This document shows, in pieces, positions 1-10,424 of a stretch of DNA of 27,682 nt. The position numbers and the translations under genes are program-made. Under the pieces are notes generated by a model. That model saw only the letters and a program-made list of their open reading frames with translations, searched no databases and was not told the DNA's origin. The stretch is from Chara braunii (taxonomy: Eukaryota > Streptophyta > Charophyceae > Charales > Characeae). Position 1 is the stretch's first letter; the number at the start of each line of letters is the position of its first letter. The DNA is taken from positions 783,113 through 810,794 of the forward strand of contig BFEA01000186.1 of assembly GCA_003427395.1 (NCBI GenBank). The letters are read 5' to 3'.

Positions 1-512
1 ATCGCAAAAGAGAAAGGACACTGGGGGGGAGGAGGGGACGGGAGAGAAAACGAAACCCCCATCACACTTACCCAACCATCATTGTCGAGCTTATTTATGT
101 TGTTTTGGTTGTTACCGTTGTTGTTATCCTTGTTGTTGCAATTTAGCGTGCACGATCTCACAATTTCCACACTTGCACCCGTGTATTGCGCAACAATCAC
201 GGTGTTGCTGGCTCCCACAATCTCGGCTTCATGGTTGTTGTTGTTGTTGTTATTGTTGTTGATGTTGTTGTTGTTGATGTTGTCGTTTCTGTCGTTGTTT
301 CCTCGCACGCCCGAGCTCACGATCCCCTTGTTTGCTCCCCTGATCAGCGCGCGTTGGTTACCGTTGTTGACGTGTTCACAGTTGGTGATGCCTGCGTCAG
401 TATCATGCTCCTCTTCCGTCTCTAAGTACAAGTACCACTCCTCCTCCAGCGCTGCATACACATCCTGCCCCTCCTCGAAGATGTCGTAGCAACACCGCTT
501 CAGAGTCTCGTC
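1..512 (-). CDS. Asn-rich reading frame, partial, open to the window edge
   Basis: This is the leftmost and best-preserved block of the decayed minus-strand coding region. After the TAG at 513-515 the frame stays open for about 170 codons and leaves the window. It opens with an acidic, aromatic segment (CCYDIFEEGQDVYAALEEEW, then Tyr/Leu/Glu). It then enters a low-complexity stretch of AAC codons (Asn runs with interspersed Ile, Asp and His, about 235-300), a short ordinary segment (EIVGASNTVIVAQYTGASV) and a second Asn-rich stretch at about 80-135. On the plus strand the same bases appear as a TTG/GTT microsatellite that gives a spurious Leu-rich frame. Asn is encoded almost only by AAC, which fits trinucleotide slippage within a coding frame. 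No terminus or function can be assigned. Confidence 0.45.
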
Positions 513-1803
513 CTACTGACCAAGTATAAGACCATCCCATCGGAAAATTGACCCCTCCTGCAACTCCCGGATGACCTGCAACATGTTGCTCATCCCTTCC
601 TAAAACGATGGGTCCGATGAAGCTTACCCCCCACCAACCTCAAATCGAGCTCCCAATTGTGATCGCAGTGCATCAACCATCACATGTAAACGACATTGAA
701 TAGATAAGAGTCAATCGGCAGCACCACGCTGCTCATCTCCCATTGAAGCCATCTGCACATTTGAACCGCCTCGAAGTCCGCGCCGACAAACTCCCACACT
801 CCCCTGCCAATCCCACATCTAATAGGGCTGCCATGTCAGCGTCACCGCGAACGTGGGGCAAGATGCGTGGCTCAAACCGCCCTCCGTCAGCCAACGTGGG
901 CGCCCGATCGCGTGGAGGGCAGCCGGGCCCTGCCGACCTCGACCACGCGGAGTGTTAGCGCTCCTTAGCGTCCATGCAGGCCACGCGTCGCTGTACTTTT
1001 GAAAGAAGGTGGTCTCTTCTATCAGCGTGATGTGTAGGAAGGACATGTAGAACCGCTTGTTTCTCCACCATGGATCCTCGCATGATTTTAAGGTCTGGTT
1101 CCTCTCTAACTGGTATCTTTCCTCGACTTTATCGGGCTCCTTCATTATGTCGTGTTCTTTGTGGAGTATGTAGTACGTACCCCTTTCGGATTCTGGGTGG
1201 TTGATGGACCGCCATTTCGTGGTTCCCGCAACCAATTGTCAAAGCCCCCCCCCCACTTTTTAGGCTCTCTAATCATACTTAGGCTTATCGATTTTATCTT
1301 TACTCTAACCATTCAGCCTTTCCTAATGAGTGTTTCCCCTTCTTTACTCAGAGGTATGAAGCGTAATGTTCCTATTCGACAACCTGTCCCCGATTCTCAC
1401 ACGTGTTCCTCAGGTGTTGCCTGTTCCGTAGGTTCCTCAAATAACCGAGCCACCCCTGCTAAGTAGTTTTCCCCCATCTCAATTTCCCTCAAAATCACTA
1501 GTTCGTATTCTGACTAGGTCAATTGTGGCATCCCAAACACCAGAATGTCGATGAGCTCAAGTAACTCCCAAACCCTATTCCCCTAGAATGACTCGTGTTC
1601 TATGGACACGTCGTAGAAAATCTCAATAGTTTGGAGTTGAAAGTGGTGTATCCACACTACAATCGCATTTACCAGATCTCTTGCCTTCGAGAGGCTTCCG
1701 AAGATAAGATCTATCATGAATCGGGGCACCTTGCATCGTAGTCGGGGTGTCGGGGCCTTAAACTTCCGCCAGCCTCATACTTTCACTTTGGTCCTTAGCC
1801 TTA

Positions 1804-1952
1804 AACAGCCATTTCGTCAAAACGGACATATTATATTTTTTGAACGAAATCAAAACTGATTTTTTTTGCCAAAATCCGGTCGGAATTTTTTGCTCCTAGG
1901 GGTCCGGCGTTCACAAAACGCCGGACCCCCCTGGTCTATGGTTGAGACCAGA

Positions 1953-1988
<36 letters not shown>

Positions 1989-2135
1989 TATCTGGTCTCA
2001 ACCATAGACCAGGGGGGTCCGGCGTTTTGGGAACGCCGGACCCCCAGGAGCAAAAAATTCCGACCGGATTTTGGCAAAAAAAGTCAGTTTTGATTTCGTT
2101 CAAAAAATATAATATGTTTTGACGAAATGGCTGTT
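1804..2135. mobile_element. Foldback (MITE-like) element with nested hairpins and poly-T centre
   Basis: The arms 1804-1955 and 1988-2135 are near-perfect inverted copies. The only clear length difference is four bases (CGGA near 1827) present in the left arm. They flank a run of 32 T at 1956-1987. Outer ends are AACAGCC and GGCTGTT, flanked on both sides by CTTA (1800-1803 and 2136-2139), a candidate 4-bp target-site duplication. Each arm also contains a hairpin: GGGGTCCGGCGTT (1899-1911) pairs with AACGCCGGACCCC (1917-1929), and its counterpart lies at about 2012-2045. It has no coding capacity; apparent Phe- or Lys-rich frames are the T/A run. It interrupts readable coding text on both sides, so it inserted into an older sequence. 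The superfamily cannot be set from these termini. Confidence 0.8.
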
Positions 2136-5100
2136 CTTACGTTCCTTCTCCCCCGGATCTCTTAACCTATTCGCGTCAATGTCTGGGCAACCCTTCGAAA
2201 AACAGGCGATAGCTCATGCCCTTGAGCCATCCCGATTACTAAGAAGTGTCATCCGATTTTAGATAGGTATACAGGGCATCCCCAGGTCCTTGATTTAAGC
2301 CTCATACCGCTCCGTAAGCATTTCACCATCATGAAGACGCTGCTTCTTCCCAAGGTTGGGCCCGCCATTCTATATCAATCCCCCGAATTTCGTAGCTTGC
2401 AGGAAGCAATACTTCCCACCCGTTACCGCACTCCATGGGCAAGCGAGGGTATATAGGCTGCCGTGGCGCCCAAACACGTCTTGTCGCCATTGTTGACTCG
2501 TGAGCTCATGTGTAGCCAAAAAGAAATGAATATTGCCTGACTTCCTTTATGCATCAAATGTTTCCTTACTACCTTCCTTTTAGGTCTGTCTGGCTCCTAC
2601 CATTGATTACCCTTCCTTTGTTCATCACTCTTGAATAGTCCTTTCTTCCGGCAACTCGAACAACCGAGATACATCGTCTATGTAGGTCAGTCGGCGGTTC
2701 ACTTCCCACCTAACGACGCCCCACTTAACTTCATCATTGGTTAGCGAAATTCTTGGTGTTGTTGTTACAGTTCAGCGAAATATGCTCAACACTTCGCATC
2801 CCTGCTCTTCATCAAATGGCCCAATTTTTAAGAAGGTCCGATAATGTCTCTAGTATATCATATGCCCCCCTCAAAGTTCAGACCGGCTAGCGCTGCTACC
2901 GCCTGTCTGACGTGTTTCGTGCCACCCATCCGCTGTAGCAAAAAAAACGGCAGTCTCATTCCTACTTTTTCGTTTGCCAGTGTGAAGGTGTCTACTATAG
3001 TGATCCTAACTTCAGTCGTTACATTATCCTGCCCGGGTTCCACAAACTCAAATCCTTTTCGCCACGTTAGTTGTCATGCTCCTTCGAACATCTACCGAGG
3101 GTCATCCTCAGACGCCAATGTGATCCCAAAGGTGCGTCATCCTTCCTCTAATAGGTACAATGAACCCTTAGCATGGACGTGCCCGGGGAGATCCAGATTC
3201 CAGCCCCCAAGTTCTCCCCTCGCATGCCACTCTGATTCCATTATCGGATACACATTATCCTTCATAAGCTCTATACCTACCCAATCCGTTATTGTGTTAC
3301 TCACCTCGCTCCTTGGTGACATACTAATTTTCATTTCGTCGTCCGTTCTGTGAGGCGGCAGGATCCCAAGTGGTTTGTCTTCCCAAAGCATCCGTCTCCG
3401 GGCCATCGTGCAACGTCTTCTTGCTCTCTGCCTGTGGTCAGCAGCCGTACAAAAAAAAAAAGAAAATACTTGCAGTTGACTTAGTCTTCCTTAGTATACA
3501 CAATTGACCCTCATAATGTTCACCCACTCTCCGCTCCACTCGTAGTTTTCACAGGATTAGCTCTCCCTTAGTTCCCTTAGTACCCGGTGCGTCTGAATGT
3601 TACATCTCTCATCGAATTTCTGTAAAATTTCAAATAACAAAAATACATCTCCTACGTAAGAGGGAGTCGCTGTCACCCACGACGAACTATAGCATTCCTT
3701 GTTTTGTAATCTACCTCGGTGTGATCGTCCCTGATTGTCTGCAAAATGACGAGAACTTCCTGGTTTCTATCGCCAGAGAAAGGTCTTTATTACAACAAGA
3801 TATTGTAAAACTCGTCGGACAGCCACGATGATTCAATGTGTACCTGATCTCGAGATTCTGGCACCCTTGAAATATGATGGTAGCCCTCAAACCATTCTGC
3901 CACAAAGCATGGTACCCACGCCCGTGCCCGTTGGCAGGGTGACCTGAGTTCCTTCCATCCTCCCATTACGACCCTACTACTAATCCCGTCTTATCCTTTG
4001 TTAGCAATTTTTTCTCCTTTCTTCTTAGTCCATTGTTCTGCTTCTCCTAGGAGCCGCATCGTATCTTACCCCGATGCTTTAGTCGTGCAGAACAGTTGTC
4101 AACCCTTCCGTGATAAACATATCGTTCCTACGGATTCCATACATCCTTCCGCTATCTCGTCTCATCCTTGCTCTTCCCTTACTGTGTCCCATAGTCGTTC
4201 TATCAACATATACGACAATTCTGGAACAATCTCCAACCCGACCCAGTCACAGATGGTTTCTCTCTATTCGTTTCTTGAAGACATTGACATTTTTGTTCCC
4301 CCTCTAAGTCGTCTTCGTTTCCATCCCCTAAACATGCGGTCATTCAGGTGTTGTTCTCTAGCTACTGTCCTACCTGCACAGCGTCAGACATTCATTCATC
4401 TCATGCCCGTGAACACCCCTACTTAGAAATCCCAGTCCTCTATCTGGTCATCCTCTTTATTCTCGGTGAAGTCATGCTCATTTTGTTCGAATAAGTTGGA
4501 ATAACACCTCCAGTCCTTCCAGGAAGGTTTCCACTATTGCCACGTTCTTGTAGACTATTTTCTAGTGTGTGGTGCGTGGGACATACACATCATCCGTGCT
4601 ATAAGGAAATTCAACGTATCTGCTAGTTCCTTGCCCGATTTCCTTCAAAGGACTCTACTTCCACCGATAGCCTGGAGAAATCATGCCTGACGCATTGATA
4701 CATCCTGAGGTTTGTCATGGACTGGCATATCTGGACTAGCCTGCTCCAGGTCCTAAAGACTGCATCCACCAAGAACGGGGGCAACACACATCTCAATGTT
4801 CTAGGCGGTCGTCTTATATTTCGTTTATCCCCGAGCTTCACCCGTACCTCTATCCCGTCTAATTTCATTTCCGCCTGCTGGCAAGCCACTCAAACTACTT
4901 TTCGTTCCGCCTTCGTAAACAACTTGTATGAAACAGTCTTCAGTGCTAAGTTGACGGCCATAGCATTTTTCCCCCTCCTGGGATAGGTAAATCCATCCCC
5001 TAGCCTCCACTATTCCTCATAATTTCAGACCAGTCAAACTTGGTGACAATCTTGTTAGGCTGACCTTGGTCCATATGGTTTCTAACCAACGAAAAGCATT

Positions 5101-5244
5101 TCCCTCGTCCATCATAGTATGATAGACCGGCTCTAGATCCATCCAAGTTCCTTCTTCCGGGAGGATGACAGATACCCCATTCATTTCATGTATCGGCATT
5201 TCCAACCCACTAGAATAGATAGGGGACGACAACCACGACACCAT

Positions 5245-6474
5245 TTTGGATTCTTGGTTGCAACACCCAATTTTTGTTTTCACAATTGAGCACCGAGTCA
5301 CCGACCCCCCCCCTCTGGTTCGGTCAACCTATACCCTGGATGAGAGTTATTTCAGACTCCCCATCAAGGTCTTACACAGTCTACCTCTCCATCCCCAAGT
5401 AGCTCATTTCCTTGATAACCTCGATCGACCTTTTTTTTTTTCACATTCTTTTTTTTTTCCCCATTCTGGTCGACCTCTATCCGCTTCCTCCCAATCTTCA
5501 CTCACTCGTGCAAACTTATATTAGGGCGAGAATAGACTAGAATCATGGTCCCGTCCAATGGCTCATATCAAAACCAAGCTTTACACAGAGAGAGATACAA
5601 AAGAAAACAATGCAAGTTATCTCACATACATGTCGGTCATCTCATCACCGGTCTTTTATCCAGTGTGGTCTCTCGACTTTGTTTTCGACAAACTTTCGCC
5701 CCACGTCAAGCGCAGCTCAACCGTCGTGAGCATGGTACCCAAACTCCGGCACAGGGTATCACCCCTCTCTGTTTCCCCACAATACCCCATCCTTTCTTAT
5801 CGCTCTTGTACGCCCCCGTCGACCTTGGGAATCACCCCCCATACAGCTGGTAGGAGTCAAGGCTCACAGTTCGAACATTCACATCCTTTGGACCATCTGG
5901 AAATCGTCTTGTCCACGCCGATTTTGGAAGCTATTGGTCATCCCCAATGCATCTCCCTTACTCTAGATGCGGTGGTCTTTCTTCTGTCAGGTGGCAACAA
6001 CAACCTCCCCCGAGGTGACTTTTCGCATCCCGCTGGGTAAGGTCTTGAGTGAGGCTCGTCCCTCCCGGTCTTGAATGTTACTCACAGCTCAGAAGACCAC
6101 CCTGCAGTACGTGAAAGAAAGGACCACCTATGGGAAGCGAGTCAAACGACTTTTCGCAACCCTCCCGAGAAAGCTCACACTTCCTTCCTTTCCTTCCGCA
6201 GGCAGGGCCCTTAGTTTGCCTTCAAGCAGTCACAAGCCACAAGTGTTTTACCCTTGGTGCACCCAACACATCCTACCCATACCTCGCAATTTTTCTCTTA
6301 GGACAATGTGTATCATTCTCCCTATCCTTCCATTGCAGTGGCTGATTTCTTATCGTGAGCATTTTCAAAGGTGAGCTAGTTTTCTTAAGAGTCTATCAAA
6401 TTCATTCATTCCTTTCTCTTTCTTTCTCTGTCGTTTCATTGGGCAAGATTATTCCTTTTAGTTGACCGGTGCGT
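5245..6474. other. Interval with no supportable gene
   Basis: This stretch lies upstream of the decayed minus-strand coding region. It holds two pyrimidine/poly-T tracts (about 5431-5460) and several accidental frames of about 100-160 codons, rich in Pro, Ser and His and lacking any family motif. Neither strand reads as convincing protein. It may include the former 5' flank of the minus-strand gene, but no TATA box or initiator can be defended. Confidence 0.4.
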
Positions 6475-7130
6475 TCATAAGGGTTCCTTCAAACAATTTA
6501 AAGTCCTAGTGCAAGCGGACCCGCTGGGCCCCGACCGGAACCGGAACACCAACTGCCCGCCAGGCAACCGGAGCCCTTCTTTCAAACGAAGAAAAATAGT
6601 CGACCGACGACTTGTCACATGCCTCGCCGGACTGGCGAACATGAGCACCGGAAGAAGGGGGACTAGAGTCACTCCGCAATAAGGAGCAACTTAATCAAGT
6701 GTGGAGTCACGCATGTTATACCTCAAGGTCTGACCATGTCATGTGCCCAACCACCTCAAATATGATTCTCTTCAGGGAAATAACAAGCATATGTCCACAT
6801 CTCCTTCTCTTCGGTTATATACACGGTCATGCATCGGATGCTCCCCTTCGGAACGGCAAGGGTCAATTCAACCCAGTATCCGGCACGTCCACCAATTTTG
6901 TAGGGTTCCACCCTTATAGACTTTCGAGCTTGAGTCGACCCTCCAGCGGGTCCAAGTTGGCTCGGCTCCACCCACGCTCATGCTTAGGGCGTGGAGCCGT
7001 TCGTCACAGAGTCATCCCCCTACCTAGTGTTTTGAGATGGATGAGGGTGGGTCAACGAGCGAGAGAGATTTGACATTGGGGATGTAGCTCAACCCTCGCG
7101 CTAGGTGTGGGTAGTCTCGATGATTCTTCC
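6475..7130. other. Ambiguous interval with weak coding-like text on both strands
   Basis: On the plus strand one frame (about 6505-6660) gives a Pro/Arg/Glu-rich text ending in a basic segment. On the minus strand 6971-6756 gives a more globular text (motifs RVEPYKIGGRAGYWVELTLA, then YACYFPEENH). Neither has a convincing start, a family motif or a supporting neighbour. The minus-strand text could be a distant upstream piece of the decayed region at 1-5244, but nothing links them. I do not call a gene. Confidence 0.25.
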
Positions 7131-7931
7131 GTTGAAGTCTGGATGCCAGCGGACTTTGCAGTTTCGTCCGATCGCCGATACACACACACGCACACCAGTT
7201 GAAGTCTGGATGCCAGTGGACTTTGCAGTTTCGTCCGACCGCCGATCCGAATGTGGTCCTCCTGGTGCCTCCAGGATTTTAACAACCACACATCCACGGA
7301 TCTTGTCTCTCTCTCTTGCGCGCCCCCGTGAAGTTCGGATCCCGACGAACTTCGCATTTCTACCTATCATTTGCTCTGGCCGGGGCCTTCTAGGTGCCCC
7401 ATGGATCCAAACAGCAACCCGAGTTCGCCCACATCCGAACTTGACGTTTTGCCGAATCGGAGCGACCGAATATGCTTGGCTGAACCCCACCTTCGAACGT
7501 TGGCTGCATCTGCTGCCGAACTTCACATACGGCGGAACTGGACACCCGTTGAAGTTCGGATGCCGACGGACTTCGCATTTCCGTCCGACCGCCGATGTGA
7601 ATGTGGTCCTCCTGGTGAATCCTGGATTTTAACAACCACACAACCACGGGTCCCGTCTCTCTCTCTCTATCTCTCTCTCGTGCACCCTCCTTAAGTTCGG
7701 ATCCGGGCGCACTTTGCGTTTTACCTGGCTTAGAATTTGACTTTTGTCTTCCTGGTGCCTCGTGGATTCAAACAGCAATACAAGCATGGATCATGTTTCT
7801 CTCTCTCTCTCACGCCCTCTTGAAGTTCAGATCCCAGCGAACTTCGCGATCCCACCTATCATTTCGTCTAACTGTAGCCTATCTATCTCTCTCTCTCGCA
7901 CCCTCCTTAAGTTCTGATTCCGGCGAACTTC
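7131..7931. repeat. Composite repeat block carrying seven hyphenated palindromes
   Basis: A unit beginning GTTGAAGT starts at 7131, 7198 and 7548. The last two continue into closely similar sequence (TCGTCCGACCGCCGAT, then TGTGGTCCTCCTGG, then TTTTAACAACCACA), spaced 350 bp apart. Later fragments occur near 7690, 7820 and 7906, joined by CT-rich microsatellites. Embedded in every copy is a two-arm palindrome with a fixed 10-nt spacer: 7134-7157, 7201-7224, 7330-7353 (perfect), 7551-7574, 7692-7715, 7822-7845 (perfect) and 7908-7931. No gene is supported; the many overlapping frames on both strands follow from the repetition. Confidence 0.7.
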
Positions 7932-8090
7932 CCGTCTTCACAAAATGTCGTTGCAACACTGGTTCAAACACCCGTGTGCAGAATAGCTTCGGTCCCAATG
8001 TGGTTGTCGCCCGACCACCTACAAGAAGTGTCAAACAGTCGTTCATTGTCTTTACGAATTGCCAAAAACACTCTTAAGGGCGAGTTTTGT

Positions 8091-8563
8091 GGGCCTTCTT
8101 GTTGGATCTGGATCTGTTTTGAGCAGAGTTTCACACTCCACAAACAGAATTCCCCTTCGGTTCCTGCAGGTTATCAGTTGTTCGGGCAGTCTTTTGAGAT
8201 GCTCAATCACAACTGGGGCAATCTGGGCAAGTTTGGTGGGCGTTCTTGTTGGATATGGATCTGTTTTGAGCAGAGTTTCGCACTCCACAAACAAAATTCC
8301 CCTCCAGTTCCGGCAGGTTATCAGTTGTTCGGGGAGTCTTTCGAGATGCTCAATTGCAAGTGGGGCAAGTTTTGTGGGCCTTGTTGTTGGATCTGGATTT
8401 GTTTTGAGCAGAGTTTCGCACTCCACAAACAGAATTCCCCTCCAGTTCCCGCATGTTATCAGTTGTTCGGGCAGTCTTTCGATATGCTCAATCGCAACTG
8501 GGGCAAATTTGGTAGGCCTTATTGTTGGATCTGGATCTGTTTTGAGCAGTGTTCGTGATTCTG
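8091..8563. repeat. 138/147-bp tandem repeat, about 3.4 units, phase-preserving
   Basis: Units begin at 8091, 8238, 8376 and 8514 (GGGC/AGGC followed by TTGTTGGAT). The first spacing is 147 bp and the next two 138 bp; the extra nine bases are a single insertion near 8219-8228. Because all lengths are multiples of three, three frames stay open through the array (two on plus, one on minus). The minus frame gives a repeated 46-residue module (motifs HLERLPEQLITCRN and FVECETLLKTDPDPTRRPT). Hand comparison of substitutions does not favour one codon phase, so I cannot say whether it was translated. It could be a decayed repeat-protein segment or a minisatellite. Confidence 0.7.
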
Positions 8564-8593
8564 ATGTACCGCACTGCCGTTACCACAGTATTC

Positions 8594-8617
8594 GAAGTTC
8601 AAATCCTGACGAACTTC
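8594..8617. promoter_or_regulatory. Perfect palindrome GAAGTTC-N10-GAACTTC
   Basis: The arms are 8594-8600 and 8611-8617, with a 10-nt spacer. This copy lies outside the composite repeat block and about 350 bp before the plus-strand start at 8963. A protein-binding role is possible; a conserved fold is equally possible, since other copies keep pairing through wobble and compensatory changes. Confidence 0.45.
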
Positions 8618-8760
8618 GGTTATTTCCACCGGCAGACATCAGCACCAGTGCAAATGATAGTCGCCTCGAGGCCCGCACAAGGAATGGTCGCATGACGTGT
8701 GTTCCCTTCGTAAAGATTTTTCTCTTTGTTCGACGTGGGTTGTTGAAGGGCTCCGTATGC

Positions 8761-8784
8761 GAAGTTCGCCGTAATATGAACTTC
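8761..8784. promoter_or_regulatory. Perfect palindrome GAAGTTC-N10-GAACTTC with an unrelated spacer
   Basis: The arms are 8761-8767 and 8778-8784. The spacer (GCCGTAATAT) is unlike the GGAT-CCGAC type seen in the repeat block, yet arm sequence and spacer length are kept. The site is about 180 bp before the ATG at 8963, a position compatible with a promoter element of that (now broken) gene. Confidence 0.4.
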
Positions 8785-8962
8785 TCGCTTTGGAAATGAC
8801 GTGATGAGGCCGATGTGCAGTACAGTGTTTTCCGCCTGTGTTTGTAATGCTTCGTTACCGTCTGCGTTCTGGTTTGACTGCGACCTGACTGTTTCTGCTT
8901 TGGTTTTCCCAAACCTGACAACGTGGTGGTTTGCTTCATTTGCGTTGTCGTCCGCAGACACG

Positions 8963-10307
8963 ATGTCTTCGTCGAGGGGCGAGGGGAAGGCTGCCGGGAC
9001 CTCCGGGAAGGAATCAGGAAAAAATTCCACCAGACGGTTGTCTACGGCCTCGAAATCGTGGTCGGATCACACGAGGTCGAAATGGTTCGTCGATTGGTGT
9101 TGTGGAGATGCTTCGAACCCCGTTAAACAACCGTGTGGTCCTGTCATCTTCGTCAACGCCAAAAAGCGGCGTAGACTGCTGGGGGCCGTCTTGCGGTGGG
9201 AGGACGTGAAAGGCAGTCGTCGACGGTTCTATATGAAAAATGTTTACGGTGCGAAGGGCAACGTCGTCGCAAATTTCAAGGGGGCGCTGCTGGACTTAGG
9301 ATTTGTTCGAGGGGTTCGGAGCGGGTGCTGTGAACACACCGTTCTATAATGACCTCCTTCGGCAGGGCGGGTTTGTTTTGGCTCGAGAGTTTTTTAACCT
9401 GTTGGAGGAGAAGGACGTCGGCCTCGACGACCCCTGTGATGTCGGCCCCGACCAGGAGCTATCAAAGCCCTTGCACTTGTGCGGCGGTTGTGAATCCAGC
9501 GGGGTGACGCGTGAGGGGGGGGATCTGGGTTCCGGTGCCGCTACTCAGCTGCAGCGGGGGGAGAGCCGCGGTCAATTCAACGACAGCGAAGATGAGGCAA
9601 CACCGCTACCGACGTCTTCGTCGTTGAGTCGAAGAGACCGGTCCGTGTTGTTTATTCCTAGCTCCCGGCAAGCAAGTCCCGTTCGAGAGGAGGTCGCTGC
9701 GGCTCCCAGAAAGGCGACACTCCACTGTGAGGTCGACTTGGAGACTGCCGAGGGCCATGGCACGGAGGACGAGACTGTGGGCGGAGAGGGAATGCAGGGC
9801 AATCCACAAAAGAGGAGGGGAGATCGTCAACACGACGTTGTCAGCTCTTCAAAGAAATAGAAGACCAAGGGCCCGAAGAGTGTGGGGGAGAAACGGAAGG
9901 GAACGGGGGGGGAACAGGATCGCCCGGGTAGCAAACGTCCTGCTTTGAAATAGAAGCAGCCTGCATCGGGACCTTGCTCACCACGGCCTGCCATCGATGT
10001 CGATGCTGGGTACTTCCTGGAGTACAAAGACGGTGTCAGGACGAAGCGGGAGTTCGAGATTAGCCCTGCTCAGATCGTCGACCTCGGGGAGTGGGAGGAT
10101 TTGTACAACCAGCGGTCGCTAGATCCCGTCCTCGTTGAAGGGATCAAAGAAGCGATGCGGTTGGTATTCGAAAACAAAGAACAGTCGTACGAGTTGCCAA
10201 CCCTGAAGCTGGCACCACTAGGACTACAAAAACCAACTCCCGGGAACAAGGCACAACGTCATCTGTTTTGCTTTTTTTTTATTATCTTTATGTTTTTGAT
10301 TTTTTAA
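8963..10307 (+). pseudogene. Pseudogene of unknown family, one frameshift and two in-frame TAG codons
   Basis: The best start is the ATG at 8963, opening a Ser/Gly/Lys-rich leader. It is followed by a globular segment (motifs RWEDVKGSRRRFYMKNVYGA and KGNVVANFKGALLDLGF). Near 9300 the text shifts frame and continues (motif NTPFYNDLLRQGGFVLAREF, then an acidic stretch). A long Ser/Glu-rich linker runs to TAG 9858-9860. The same frame continues through a basic segment and TAG 9951-9953 into a well-formed C-terminal block (motifs YFLEYKDGVRTKREFEISPA and EWEDLYNQRSLDPVLVEGIK) ending in AT-rich DNA. Both TAGs have the same context, GAAATAGAAG. The text past the stops is as protein-like as that before, so they are probably recent. 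I do not recognise the fold. Charged low-complexity linkers between conserved blocks suggest a nuclear or element-encoded protein. Confidence 0.6.
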
Positions 10308-10411
10308 AAATATAGTAAAAGCGCAAAAAATAAAAATAAAAATATGAGGTTGTAGAGCTCAAAAAGATCTACAACCCTATATTTTTTTTAATTATTTTTT
10401 TATTATCTTTA
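10275..10411. repeat. AT-rich hairpin flanked by a 16-bp direct repeat
   Basis: GGTTGTAGA (10348-10356) pairs perfectly with TCTACAACC (10368-10376). A-rich sequence on the left and T-rich sequence on the right extend the fold imperfectly over roughly 10326-10403. The string TTTTTTATTATCTTTA occurs at about 10275-10290 and again at about 10396-10411. It may be a small foldback insertion that truncated the pseudogene just upstream, with the direct repeat as target-site duplication. Low complexity weakens this reading. Confidence 0.4.
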
Positions 10412-10424
10412 GCCCACAAAACAA

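Larger units (their letters stand above)
1..5244 (-). pseudogene. Long decayed coding region, unknown family, running off the left edge
   Basis: I do not recognise the protein. Read on the minus strand, long protein-like blocks follow one another with frameshifts and premature stops between them: about 5244-5017, 4986-4623, 4270-4160, 3905-3480, 3406-3137, 3043-2640, 2520-2150, 1760-1310, 1235-819, 800-620 and 610-1. The text is acidic and Trp/Phe-rich, for example EVKWGVVRWEVNRRLTYIDD near 2.70 kb and VWELLELIDILVFGMPQLT near 1.57 kb. I chose 5244 as the likely start because its ATG sits in a good context (aaaATGG) and the sequence above it is low-complexity. Stops are mixed: TAG (for example 513-515), TGA (for example 4890-4892) and TAA. 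An inserted foldback element at 1804-2135 splits it. It could be an ancient cellular gene or a large element polyprotein; I saw no RT, integrase, helicase or protease signature. That this strand was once coding is more secure than the idea that it was one gene. Confidence 0.5.

Noticed and set aside
82-489. Leu-rich plus-strand frame that could look like a membrane protein
   Set aside because: It is the complement of the AAC-coded Asn runs; the minus frame is far more protein-like beyond the repeat.
1850-2093. Two 75-codon frames on opposite strands with nearly identical protein ends
   Set aside because: They are the two faces of the foldback palindrome; the Phe/Lys run is the T/A centre.
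2844-3353. 169-codon plus-strand frame
   Set aside because: Ser/Pro-rich with no domain; the minus strand over the same bases gives coherent text that continues on both sides.
7330-7353. Heat-shock element
   Set aside because: HSEs need alternating nGAAn blocks with two-base gaps; here GAA and TTC are one base apart and arms are separated by 10 nt.
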